Source of the DNA: Lachnospiraceae bacterium | GTDB taxonomy: Bacteria > Bacillota_A > Clostridia > Lachnospirales > Lachnospiraceae | Length of the DNA: 6,486 nucleotides | Assembly: GCA_017435025.1 (NCBI GenBank) | Contig: JAFSFU010000203.1 | Location: 1-6,486, forward strand | Direction: 5' to 3' | In this document: in pieces, positions 1 through 6,486 of the stretch | Numbering within the stretch: the stretch's first letter is position 1 | How the letters are laid out: each line of letters opens with the position of its first letter | The notes under the pieces: generated by a model | The model's input: the letters and a program-made list of their open reading frames with translations, nothing else | Told to the model about the DNA's origin: nothing | Databases searched by the model: none | Made by a program: the position numbers and the translations under genes

Positions 1-2
1 AT

Positions 3-1187
3 GCCCATCTGAAAGGCCATAAGACAAAGGAGGTGATTGGAATGTCGATCTCCGGTGTGAAGACCGTGAAGAATATGTTGATCACGTTCATCATGATAGG
101 CGTGGTTACGGCTCTCTGGCGCGCATCCGGTACGATTCCGGTGATCATCTGTTACGCGTCCAGGTTGATCCATCCATCGGTTTTTGTGATGATCGCATTC
201 CTGCTGAATGCAATGGTATCGATCTTGACAGGAACGGCTTTCGGAACAGCTGCAACCATGGGCGTAATCTGCATGACCATGGCAATGACTATGGGAATTA
301 ACCCAATGTTCGTGGGTGGCGCGATCCTGGCTGGTGTGTACTACGGTGATCGCTGTTCACCGGTTTCTACCAGTGCGCTGCTTGTCAGTGAATTGACGAA
401 AACCGATCTGTACGACAATATCAAAGGGATGATACGGACATCCATCGGTCCGACGATTTTGACATGTGTATTTTATCTGGTTCTTGGTTTCTTTTCCGGA
501 GGCAGTGGAGCGACACTTGACGTAGAAGCGATGTTTGCGAAGAACTTTGAACTGCATTGGATCCTGATGGTTCCGGCACTGATGATTCTTGTACTTGCAG
601 CGTTTCGTGTACCGGTTCGCCAGACTCTCTGGGCGAGTATTGCAGCCGCTGCAGTGCTCTGCGTAGTAATACAGAAGACCCCGGTGTTCGATCTGGTGAA
701 GATCATGCTTCTTGGTTATGAATCCCCTGACCCGGAGATGGCAGCGATGATGAATGGCGGAGGCGTGGCTTCTATGATCAATACAGCTTTGATCGTAGGT
801 ATCTCCTCTTCCTTTGCCGGTATCTTTGAGGGAACCGGCTTGTTAGATGGATTGAAACATCATATTTTAAATCTCAGCAAAAAAATCACACCGTACGGAG
901 CAACGATGGCCGGCTCGGTGCTGATGTCTATGATCGCCTGTAACCAGGCCTTATCGACAATTTTAACCAGTCAGCTTTGTCGAGGTGTGGAAAAGGACGA
1001 GAAAAAATATGCACTGGATCTGGAAAATACCGTAATCGTGATGGCACCGCTTGTGCCATGGTCCATTGCCGGTGCGGTTCCGTTGGCAACGGTAGGCGCG
1101 CCTCTGTCCGGTATTGCGTTTGCATTTTATCTGTATTGTCTGCCGATCTGGCATCTGGTACGGAATTTGATTCGAAGAGAAAAATAG
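3..1187 (+). CDS. Na+/H+ antiporter, NhaC family (5' end outside window)
   Basis: This is a polytopic inner-membrane antiporter expected to exchange Na+ (or organic acids, as in MleN-type members) for H+. The frame is open from base 3, so about 394 codons are visible. NhaC proteins are usually about 430-460 residues, so roughly 40-60 N-terminal residues are missing. Family hallmarks are visible: ALWRASGTIPVII near codon 37, LTGTAFGTAATMG near codon 75, the charged GDRCSPVSTSALL block near codon 115, NGGGVASM near codon 250, and MAPLVPWSIAGAVP near the C-terminus. Long hydrophobic segments alternate with short polar loops throughout. An ATG at 42 has a perfect Shine-Dalgarno-like AAGGAGGTGAT at 27-37. 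However, the codons upstream (LKGHKTKEVIG) read like normal NhaC sequence, so I treat the gene as truncated by the window. The exact substrate cannot be told. It is convergent with the next gene and they share a terminator. Confidence 0.85.
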   Translation, partial: AHLKGHKTKEVIGMSISGVKTVKNMLITFIMIGVVTALWRASGTIPVIICYASRLIHPSVFVMIAFLLNAMVSILTGTAFGTAATMGVICMTMAMTMGINPMFVGGAILAGVYYGDRCSPVSTSALLVSELTKTDLYDNIKGMIRTSIGPTILTCVFYLVLGFFSGGSGATLDVEAMFAKNFELHWILMVPALMILVLAAFRVPVRQTLWASIAAAAVLCVVIQKTPVFDLVKIMLLGYESPDPEMAAMMNGGGVASMINTALIVGISSSFAGIFEGTGLLDGLKHHILNLSKKITPYGATMAGSVLMSMIACNQALSTILTSQLCRGVEKDEKKYALDLENTVIVMAPLVPWSIAGAVPLATVGAPLSGIAFAFYLYCLPIWHLVRNLIRREK

Positions 1188-1200
1188 AATGAAAGAATAA

Positions 1201-1237
1201 AAAAAGGCTCTCCGGAATAAACCGGCAGAGCCTTTTT
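1201..1237. terminator. Strong bidirectional rho-independent terminator
   Basis: The arm AAAAAGGCTCT (1201-1211) pairs perfectly with AGAGCCTTTTT (1227-1237). An inner CCGG/CCGG (1212-1215 with 1222-1225) is separated from the lower stem by one bulged C at 1226, and the loop is AATAAA. The A-tract on one side and T-tract on the other let it work on both strands. This fits its place 14 bases after the NhaC stop and between two convergent genes. Confidence 0.9.
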
Positions 1238-1275
1238 GTGGGGAATGAGAGATTCATGAGTGTATGATAATACGA

Positions 1276-2310
1276 TTATAAATCCAGTTTCAGGTCGCCT
1301 TCTTTGATCCAGCCCATCTTGCGGAGTACTTCACCGAAGATGAAGGTGAGGATTGCAGGAAGGACAAAGCATACTAAGAGGATGCCGATCCACATGTTTG
1401 CGCCGCCGTCCGGCATAGCAGTGATAATGCCAATCGGTCCAACAAGACCGCAGGTACCCATACCGGAACCTGCCGGAATGTTTTCCAGACGGAAGATACA
1501 GGTGGCGATCGGTCCGGTCACCATTGCTGCCAGTGTCGGCGGAATCCAGATTTTGGGATTCTTTACAATATTGGCCATCTGCAGCATGGAAGTTCCGAGA
1601 CCCTGTGCCAGAAGGCCGCCCCAACCATTTTCCTTGAAGCTCATCACTGCAAAACCGATCATCTGAGCACAACATCCGGCAGTTGCAGCACCGCCGGCAA
1701 TGCCGTCAAGACTTAACATGATACAGATCGCAGCGCTGCTGATTGGAAGTGTCAGTGCAATACCGATCAGTGCAGATACCAGAATTCCCATAAAGAGCGG
1801 CTGCATTTCTGTCGCTGTTTTTACCAGATTACCAAATAAAGTCATAAACTGGGAAACGCCAGGTCCAACAAACTGTGCAACCAGTACGCCGGAGATGATT
1901 GTCACACCCGGAGTTACCAGGATGTCAACACGGGTCTCTTTGGAGACCATTTTACCAAGTTCTGCGGCTACGATGGTAGCAACCAATGCGCCAACCGGAC
2001 CGCCAAGTTCATTGCCGGCGATACCAACTGTGGCAGCAGAGAACAGAACCAGCTGCGGTGCTTTTAATGCATAGGCGATGGAAACACCGAGAGCGGCACC
2101 TGTTGCACCTTTGGCATAATTCGCGATGGTGTTGAACAGTTCCATGCCGGTCTTGTCACCAAGAGTCGCGAAAATAGTACCGATCAAAAGAGATGCAAAA
2201 AGACCAAAGGCCATAGCACCTAACGCATCAATGAAATAGGTCTGGACCGTAAAGCGGATCTGTTTCCGTTCCAGAAATTCTTTCCAGGTTTCTTTCTTTT
2301 TTGTAGTCAT
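1276..2310 (-). CDS. PTS EIIC-type membrane protein, PTS_EIIC_2 / PfoR-like family
   Basis: This 344-residue integral membrane protein matches the usual length of the PTS_EIIC_2 family (includes PfoR of Clostridium perfringens). A short charged N-terminus (residues 1-18) precedes about 8-10 hydrophobic segments. Gly/Pro-rich family-like stretches include LVTPGVTIISGVLVAQFVGP (about 131-150), LTLPISSAAICIMLSLDGIA (about 186-205), NPKIWIPPTLAAMVTGPIAT (251-270) and GMGTCGLVGPIG (283-294). Such proteins resemble the sugar-translocating IIC unit of phosphotransferase systems, but many lack EIIA/EIIB partners and their substrate is mostly unknown. None is encoded nearby here, so transport by phosphorylation is not shown. 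PfoR itself was described as a regulator, so a sensory role is possible. The start is set by GGAGGAGG (2321-2328 on the complement), 10 bases before the ATG. It is divergent from the HAD gene. Confidence 0.8.
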   Translation of the reverse strand: MTTKKKETWKEFLERKQIRFTVQTYFIDALGAMAFGLFASLLIGTIFATLGDKTGMELFNTIANYAKGATGAALGVSIAYALKAPQLVLFSAATVGIAGNELGGPVGALVATIVAAELGKMVSKETRVDILVTPGVTIISGVLVAQFVGPGVSQFMTLFGNLVKTATEMQPLFMGILVSALIGIALTLPISSAAICIMLSLDGIAGGAATAGCCAQMIGFAVMSFKENGWGGLLAQGLGTSMLQMANIVKNPKIWIPPTLAAMVTGPIATCIFRLENIPAGSGMGTCGLVGPIGIITAMPDGGANMWIGILLVCFVLPAILTFIFGEVLRKMGWIKEGDLKLDL

Positions 2311-2401
2311 TTTTCTATATCCTCCTCCAGAGTTGATAAAAAATTAACATATATCTCAGCTAAGGTATTCTGCCATAGATTTGAAAAAAATGCAAGAAAA
2401 A

Positions 2402-2417
2402 TTGACAACTTTGTCAA
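2402..2417. promoter_or_regulatory. Perfect dyad TTGACAA-CT-TTGTCAA, candidate operator
   Basis: Seven-base arms (2402-2408 and 2411-2417) form an exact inverted repeat with a 2-base centre, in the divergent region between the EIIC-like gene and the HAD gene. Each arm contains a consensus -35 hexamer TTGACA, one on each strand. A regulator bound here could therefore control either gene. The -10 partners are weak (TGCATT 17 bases away on the minus strand; TATCAA 15 bases away on the plus strand), so the operator reading is firmer than the promoter reading. The regulator is unknown. Confidence 0.45.
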
Positions 2418-2453
2418 ACAAATATCAATACATGTGACAAGACAGCAAGTTAG

Positions 2454-2484
2454 TTGTTACAAACTGCGAACAATATGATAAAAT
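2454..2484 (+). promoter_or_regulatory. Candidate sigma-A promoter of the HAD phosphatase gene
   Basis: TTGTTA (2454-2459) and GATAAA (2477-2482) are spaced by 17 bases. Overlapping alternatives are TTACAA (2457-2462) with TAAAAT (2479-2484), spaced by 16. The predicted transcript would start about 30 bases before the ATG, leaving room for the AGGAGG at 2507-2512. Sequence match only. Confidence 0.4.
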
Positions 2485-2519
2485 ACATATGATATGACCG
2501 GTATATAGGAGGATTCTGT

Positions 2520-3194
2520 ATGAAATATAAATGTTGTATTTTTGATCTCGATGGAACGCTGGTGAATTCGATTCATTCACTGGTCTATTGTACAAATCAG
2601 GCACTGAAACGATGCGGGGTGGAAGAAAAACTGAATGAAGAACAAATGATGACAATTGTCGGTGACGGTTATAAAACGCAGATGCGTCGTTCTTTGATTG
2701 CCTGCGGAGATTCCGAACTGGTTCATTATGAGGAGATTCTTCCAATCTATATGGAGGTGTTTGCAAAACATTGTCTATATGAGATGCATGCATACGAAGG
2801 CATTCCGGAACTTTTGGAATATGCAAAGGATTTGGGAATGAAGATTGCTGTAGTCACCAATAAGCCGCATGGACAGGCGGTTGATGTGGTGGAATATGTA
2901 TTTGGAAAAGATTATTTTGATCTGATCGTTGGTGAGAGAGAGGGAATACCGAAGAAACCGGATCCGGCGATGGCTATGATAGCGGCAGAAGAATTTGAAG
3001 CAGCTCCTTCCGAATGCCTGTATTTTGGTGACACCAATACGGATATGGAGACCGGAAAAGCCGCCGGAATGACAACTGTAGGTGTATTGTGGGGATTTCG
3101 TGCTCGTGAGGAGCTGGAGGCGTGTGAACCGGATTATCTGATCGAAAAACCAGAAGAGATAGTATCCGTTTTAACAAAACAAAAGGATTTGTAA
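2520..3194 (+). CDS. HAD-superfamily (subfamily IA) phosphatase, phosphoglycolate phosphatase-like
   Basis: This 224-residue soluble phosphatase is typical in length for Gph / beta-phosphoglucomutase-like HAD enzymes. All four HAD motifs are visible. Motif I is FDLDGT with nucleophile Asp9 and acid/base Asp11. Motif II is VVTN with Thr113. Motif III is Lys146 in KKPDP. Motif IV is FGDTNTD with Asp171 and Asp175 for Mg2+. Residues about 16-90 form the helical cap typical of the C1 class. The fold predicts Mg2+-dependent hydrolysis of a small phosphate ester through a phospho-aspartate. Phosphoglycolate is the usual annotation, but the substrate cannot be read from the sequence. The ATG has AGGAGG (2507-2512) 7 bases upstream. 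No convincing terminator follows; a separate promoter-like region leads to the next gene. Confidence 0.87.
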   Translation: MKYKCCIFDLDGTLVNSIHSLVYCTNQALKRCGVEEKLNEEQMMTIVGDGYKTQMRRSLIACGDSELVHYEEILPIYMEVFAKHCLYEMHAYEGIPELLEYAKDLGMKIAVVTNKPHGQAVDVVEYVFGKDYFDLIVGEREGIPKKPDPAMAMIAAEEFEAAPSECLYFGDTNTDMETGKAAGMTTVGVLWGFRAREELEACEPDYLIEKPEEIVSVLTKQKDL

Positions 3195-3233
3195 CATCTT
3201 AGTTTTGCGTTTGTTTTGCATGATCTGCAGGTC

Positions 3234-3264
3234 TTGACTTTAAAGAAAAATGTGTTAAAGTTAA
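3234..3264 (+). promoter_or_regulatory. Promoter-like region inside a 10-bp inverted repeat (possible metalloregulator operator)
   Basis: TTGACTTTAA (3234-3243) and TTAAAGTTAA (3255-3264) are inverted copies matching at 9 of 10 positions, with an 11-base spacer. The left arm holds a -35-like TTGACT (3234-3239). The right arm holds a -10-like TAAAGT (3256-3261), 16 bases away and preceded by a TG extended -10 element (3253-3254). A dimeric repressor bound to both arms would block polymerase. It stands about 90 bases upstream of the two metal-GTPase genes, so a Zur/Fur-type regulator is a reasonable guess. The arms do not match the B. subtilis Zur consensus, which has a much shorter spacer. Confidence 0.45.
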
Positions 3265-3343
3265 TATCGGAGTGCTTTCGGTTTTTGAGGAAATCAAAAG
3301 ACTTCTGAAAATGGTTGCATTAAGATTTATTTTTTATAGAAAG

Positions 3344-3349
3344 AAGGAG
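3344..3349 (+). promoter_or_regulatory. Ribosome binding site fixing the COG0523 start at 3356
   Basis: AAGGAG ends 6 bases before the ATG at 3356. The in-frame GTG at 3272 has no such site, and the 28 residues it would add do not resemble the family N-terminus. The P-loop normally begins within about 10 residues of the start, as it does from 3356. Confidence 0.85.
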
Positions 3350-3355
3350 TCAGAC

Positions 3356-4618
<1,263 letters not shown>

Positions 4619-4633
4619 TCGGGAGAAATCGCT

Positions 4634-5587
4634 ATGATGAGAAAAGAAGAAGAGAAGATGCCTGTCTTTTTGATCAATGGATTTCTGGAAGCGGGAAAAA
4701 CGCAGTTTATGTCTTTTACTTTACAGCAGGAGTATTTCCAGGCAGAGGGTACAACCGTTTTGATCCTTTGTGAGGAAGGCGACACGGAGTATGATCCGGA
4801 ACTGTTAAAGAAAACAAAGACAAAGATCGTGACAGTTGACAACGTATCTGAGATGGACGAGGATTTCTTTGGAAGAATCGAGGCTCTTTACGATCCGTGC
4901 CGTGTTATGATCGAGTGGAATGGAATCTGGCCACAGGATCAGTTAAAACTTCCGGACAGCTGGCAGTTATTCCAGCAGATCACGATCGTGGATGGTTCCA
5001 CATTTGAACTTTATCTGAACAATATGAAACCGCTTCTTGGTCTCATGGTAAGAAATTCTGAACTTGTGATCGTGAATCGTTGCGATGATGTTTCTGATGA
5101 AGACATTGTCCGTTATCAGAGAGGTCTGAAGGCGTTAAATCCGCAGGCTGAGCTGATCTTTGAGGATGAAGAGGGCGAAATCGAGCTGGAACTTCTCGAG
5201 GAGGATCTTCCGTACGATCTGAAGGCAGATGTGGTTGAGATCAAACCGGAAGATTTCGGAATCTGGTATATTGATGCGCTGGATAATGAAGAACGCTACA
5301 AGGGAAAAGTGGTGGAGTTTACCGCTATGGTATTAAAATCTCCGGAATTCCCGAAAAACTATTTTGTTCCGGGACGTATGGCGATGACATGCTGCGAAGC
5401 AGATATGACATTCCTGGGATTCATCTGCAAGGCGAGAGAGGCAAGACATCTTGAGACCGGCAAGTGGGTGAAAGTTCGTGCTAAGATGGCTTACGAATTC
5501 TGGCAGGACTATGATGGAATCGGTCCGGTACTCTATGCAGACTTTGTAGAACCGGCAGAAGAGATCAAAGAAATCGTACAGTTCTAA
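4634..5587 (+). CDS. Diverged COG0523-like P-loop protein fused to a YcgQ/DUF1980-type C-terminal domain
   Basis: A 317-residue soluble protein. Residues 10-23 match the start of COG0523 proteins, with Walker A GFLEAGKT (16-23). A Walker-B-like VMIEWNG (91-97) stands where IEPSG is usual, and VNRCD (147-151) resembles the NKxD guanine motif. The CxCC metal site is absent; an acidic EEGDTEYDPE stretch follows instead. After an acidic linker (about 175-195), residues about 207-310 (DFGIWYIDAL, RYKGKVVEF, FVPGRMAMTCCEAD, WVKVRAKM) resemble the C-terminal half of YcgQ (DUF1980/TIGR03943), including its CC-x-AD signature. That match is from memory of the family and is less certain than the P-loop. 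The start has GGGAG (4621-4625) 8 bases upstream; the ATGs at 4637 and 4658 are alternatives. It follows the previous stop by 15 bases, so it is co-transcribed. Role inferred: metal allocation together with its neighbour. Confidence 0.75.
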   Translation: MMRKEEEKMPVFLINGFLEAGKTQFMSFTLQQEYFQAEGTTVLILCEEGDTEYDPELLKKTKTKIVTVDNVSEMDEDFFGRIEALYDPCRVMIEWNGIWPQDQLKLPDSWQLFQQITIVDGSTFELYLNNMKPLLGLMVRNSELVIVNRCDDVSDEDIVRYQRGLKALNPQAELIFEDEEGEIELELLEEDLPYDLKADVVEIKPEDFGIWYIDALDNEERYKGKVVEFTAMVLKSPEFPKNYFVPGRMAMTCCEADMTFLGFICKAREARHLETGKWVKVRAKMAYEFWQDYDGIGPVLYADFVEPAEEIKEIVQF

Positions 5588-5600
5588 ATTTGAATAAAGG

Positions 5601-5642
5601 AAGAGGAGATTGCAGATTGGATTTCTGCCGTCTCCTCTTTTT
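5601..5642 (+). terminator. Rho-independent terminator of the metal-GTPase operon
   Basis: AAGAGGAGA (5601-5609) pairs with TCTCCTCTT (5631-5639). An inner GCAGA/TCTGC stem (5612-5616 with 5624-5628) is separated from it by a small internal loop, and a T-run ends at 5642. It begins 13 bases after the stop. On the minus strand the hairpin also follows the deacetylase stop, but with a poorer T-tract, so it may serve both convergent genes. Confidence 0.85.
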
Positions 5643-5668
5643 GATTGCAAACTGGTTTTTCAGAACAT

Positions 5669-6400
5669 TTACATAGGCGGAACCGGTGTCGGCCGATCCA
5701 GATCAAATACGGTAGTCACATCGAACAGATCGTTCAGATATGTTTTTTCGGGATTCGTTTCCGGAAGATCATAGTACATGCGGTATCCGTCCAAATTACG
5801 TCGTCCCTGCCGAAGGAAATTTTCACCGATCTGTACCCAGTGAGGACTTCCATCTACGTTGCAGAAATATCGGAATCCCAGATCATACAGATAGTTGAAT
5901 TTTTCGTTTTCCTTGTTGTATAAACGCCAGTCACCGATATCGGCACCGAACGGGTATAGGATAATGTCAGTCTCACCGATTAGCGATTCCACACGACTTT
6001 CCCATTTATCGGCATCGGTCTTAACAGATGCGAAATCACGGTCCCTCATATTGATATGTCCCCAACTGTGGGATGCCAGTTCCCATCCGTTATCTCGAAG
6101 ACATTGGGCGACCTCACGGACCGATTCGCAGTCCTGCTCATAGTTGGGGTTGGAATCTTTATATGCAGGATCTGTACGGTATCCTAAAACACCTTCGTAT
6201 CCGGTAAAGGCGAGAACTGCACGGGCACCTTTATAAGAGAAATCCGGATGAGTCTCAATAAAATCGTCTAATAATGGAACAAGGTCATAGGAACCAACTG
6301 CAACTGTTCCATCATCCATTTTCATTTCACAGGTTGGCTTCCCATCTTCTCCGATAACGATGCGGGATGCAAATCCATCATTTTTCATATATTCATAATT
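5669..6400 (-). pseudogene. Polysaccharide deacetylase (NodB domain), C-terminal fragment broken at about 6400
   Basis: About 243 codons of a NodB-type carbohydrate esterase (CE4) are visible. These enzymes remove N- or O-acetyl groups from cell-wall or surface glycans, usually outside the membrane, using a metal held by Asp-His-His. Counting from the Met at 6388, the HSxxH motif is in ASHSWGH (His107, His111), and YPFG (145-148) matches the arginine/proline-type motif 3. The preceding residues NYEYMKNDGFA fit the stretch that normally follows the catalytic DD motif. Reading on upstream, homology stops at 6400: the next codon is TGA (6401-6403), and the catalytic Asp pair plus the N-terminal signal or anchor region are absent. 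The Met at 6388 is therefore internal, not a start. Whether this is a true pseudogene or an artificial join cannot be settled here (see findings). Confidence 0.75.
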
Positions 6401-6402
6401 TC

Positions 6403-6486
6403 ATGGAGGATTCTACAATCCGACTCCATAAGTGGGAGGATGAACAGGCCAAGCATGCTTTCTGGCATACTTCGGCACACCTCTTG
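6403..6486 (+). CDS. thrS: Threonyl-tRNA synthetase fragment (start of editing domain; both ends missing)
   Basis: Twenty-eight codons run to the window end, and after the first they read like the region of ThrRS between the TGS and editing domains. HKWEDEQAKHAFWHTSAHLL (residues 9-28) matches the family pattern, including the HxxxH editing-site motif (His22, His26; counterparts of His73/His77 in E. coli ThrRS). That places about 50 residues, the TGS domain, before this point, but the upstream frame (YIHNF) is not TGS-like and soon meets a stop at 6355-6357. The ATG at 6403 has no Shine-Dalgarno. The gene is thus cut at about 6403-6406, exactly where the opposite-strand deacetylase fragment ends. 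The identification rests on a short but distinctive stretch. Confidence 0.65.
   Translation, partial: MEDSTIRLHKWEDEQAKHAFWHTSAHLL

Noticed and set aside
27..44. Perfect Shine-Dalgarno-like AAGGAGGTGAT upstream of an ATG at 42, as if the antiporter started there
   Set aside because: The frame upstream is open to the window edge and encodes residues typical of NhaC proteins, and a start at 42 would make the protein too short. The match is probably a coincidence of the codons for Lys-Glu-Val-Ile. Upstream sequence would settle it.
3179..3192. Possible terminator hairpin at the end of the HAD gene (ACAAA/TTTGT)
   Set aside because: A five-base A-T-rich stem with no following T-run; too weak to support.
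3283..3299. Small hairpin TTTTGA-GGAAA-TCAAAA in the leader of the COG0523 gene
   Set aside because: Only six mostly A-T pairs and no T-tract or alternative structure. Not enough to call an attenuator or riboswitch.
3272..3355. Upstream in-frame GTG start adding 28 residues to the COG0523 protein
   Set aside because: It lies only a few bases after the predicted transcription start and has no ribosome binding site. The added residues precede an ATG with a good AAGGAG and a family-typical N-terminus.
6386..6388. ATG on the minus strand as the true start of the deacetylase
   Set aside because: The four codons before it (Asn-Tyr-Glu-Tyr) still fit the deacetylase family, there is no ribosome binding site, and the catalytic Asp pair would be absent. 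It is an internal Met.

Overview
The window looks like the chromosome of a Gram-positive, strictly anaerobic Clostridia member, probably Lachnospiraceae. The evidence is strong AGGAGG-type ribosome binding sites, moderate GC content, and the character of the proteins: an NhaC-family antiporter, a PfoR-like EIIC protein, a Gph-type HAD phosphatase and COG0523 metal GTPases. The genus cannot be told from the sequence.

Layout. (1) At 3-1187 (+) is the 3' part of an NhaC-family Na+/H+ antiporter, cut by the window edge. It ends in a strong, probably bidirectional terminator. (2) At 1276-2310 (-), convergent with it, is a membrane protein of the PTS_EIIC_2 / PfoR-like family with no EIIA or EIIB partner in view. 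(3) A 209-bp divergent region with a perfect 16-bp dyad (TTGACAA-CT-TTGTCAA) separates it from a HAD phosphatase at 2520-3194 (+). (4) Behind a promoter-like region carrying a long inverted repeat lies a two-gene metal-homeostasis operon. The first gene (3356-4618) is a COG0523/CobW-type G3E GTPase with a His/Cys insertion of about 117 residues holding four repeats of a CTCGC motif. The second (4634-5587) is a diverged COG0523-like P-loop domain apparently fused to a YcgQ/DUF1980-type C-terminal domain. A terminator follows at 5601-5642. (5) At 5669-6400 (-) is the C-terminal part of a NodB-type polysaccharide deacetylase, and at 6403-6486 (+) an internal fragment of threonyl-tRNA synthetase. 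The two fragments meet head to head at about 6400-6405, and each lacks its N-terminal coding part there.

How it fits together. The most interesting unit is 3230-5645. The first GTPase keeps the metal-binding CxCC and carries a large metal-ligand tail, but its NKxD-type base-recognition motif has become SRTD. The second has lost CxCC, keeps an NRCD motif, and carries the DUF1980-like domain. In Bacillus subtilis, a COG0523 protein and YcgQ/YcgR belong to the zinc (Zur) regulon, so a zinc-allocation or zinc-sparing role is the best guess; this is inference. The right end (about 6400) looks like a rearrangement breakpoint or an assembly chimera and should not be read as ordinary gene order until checked.
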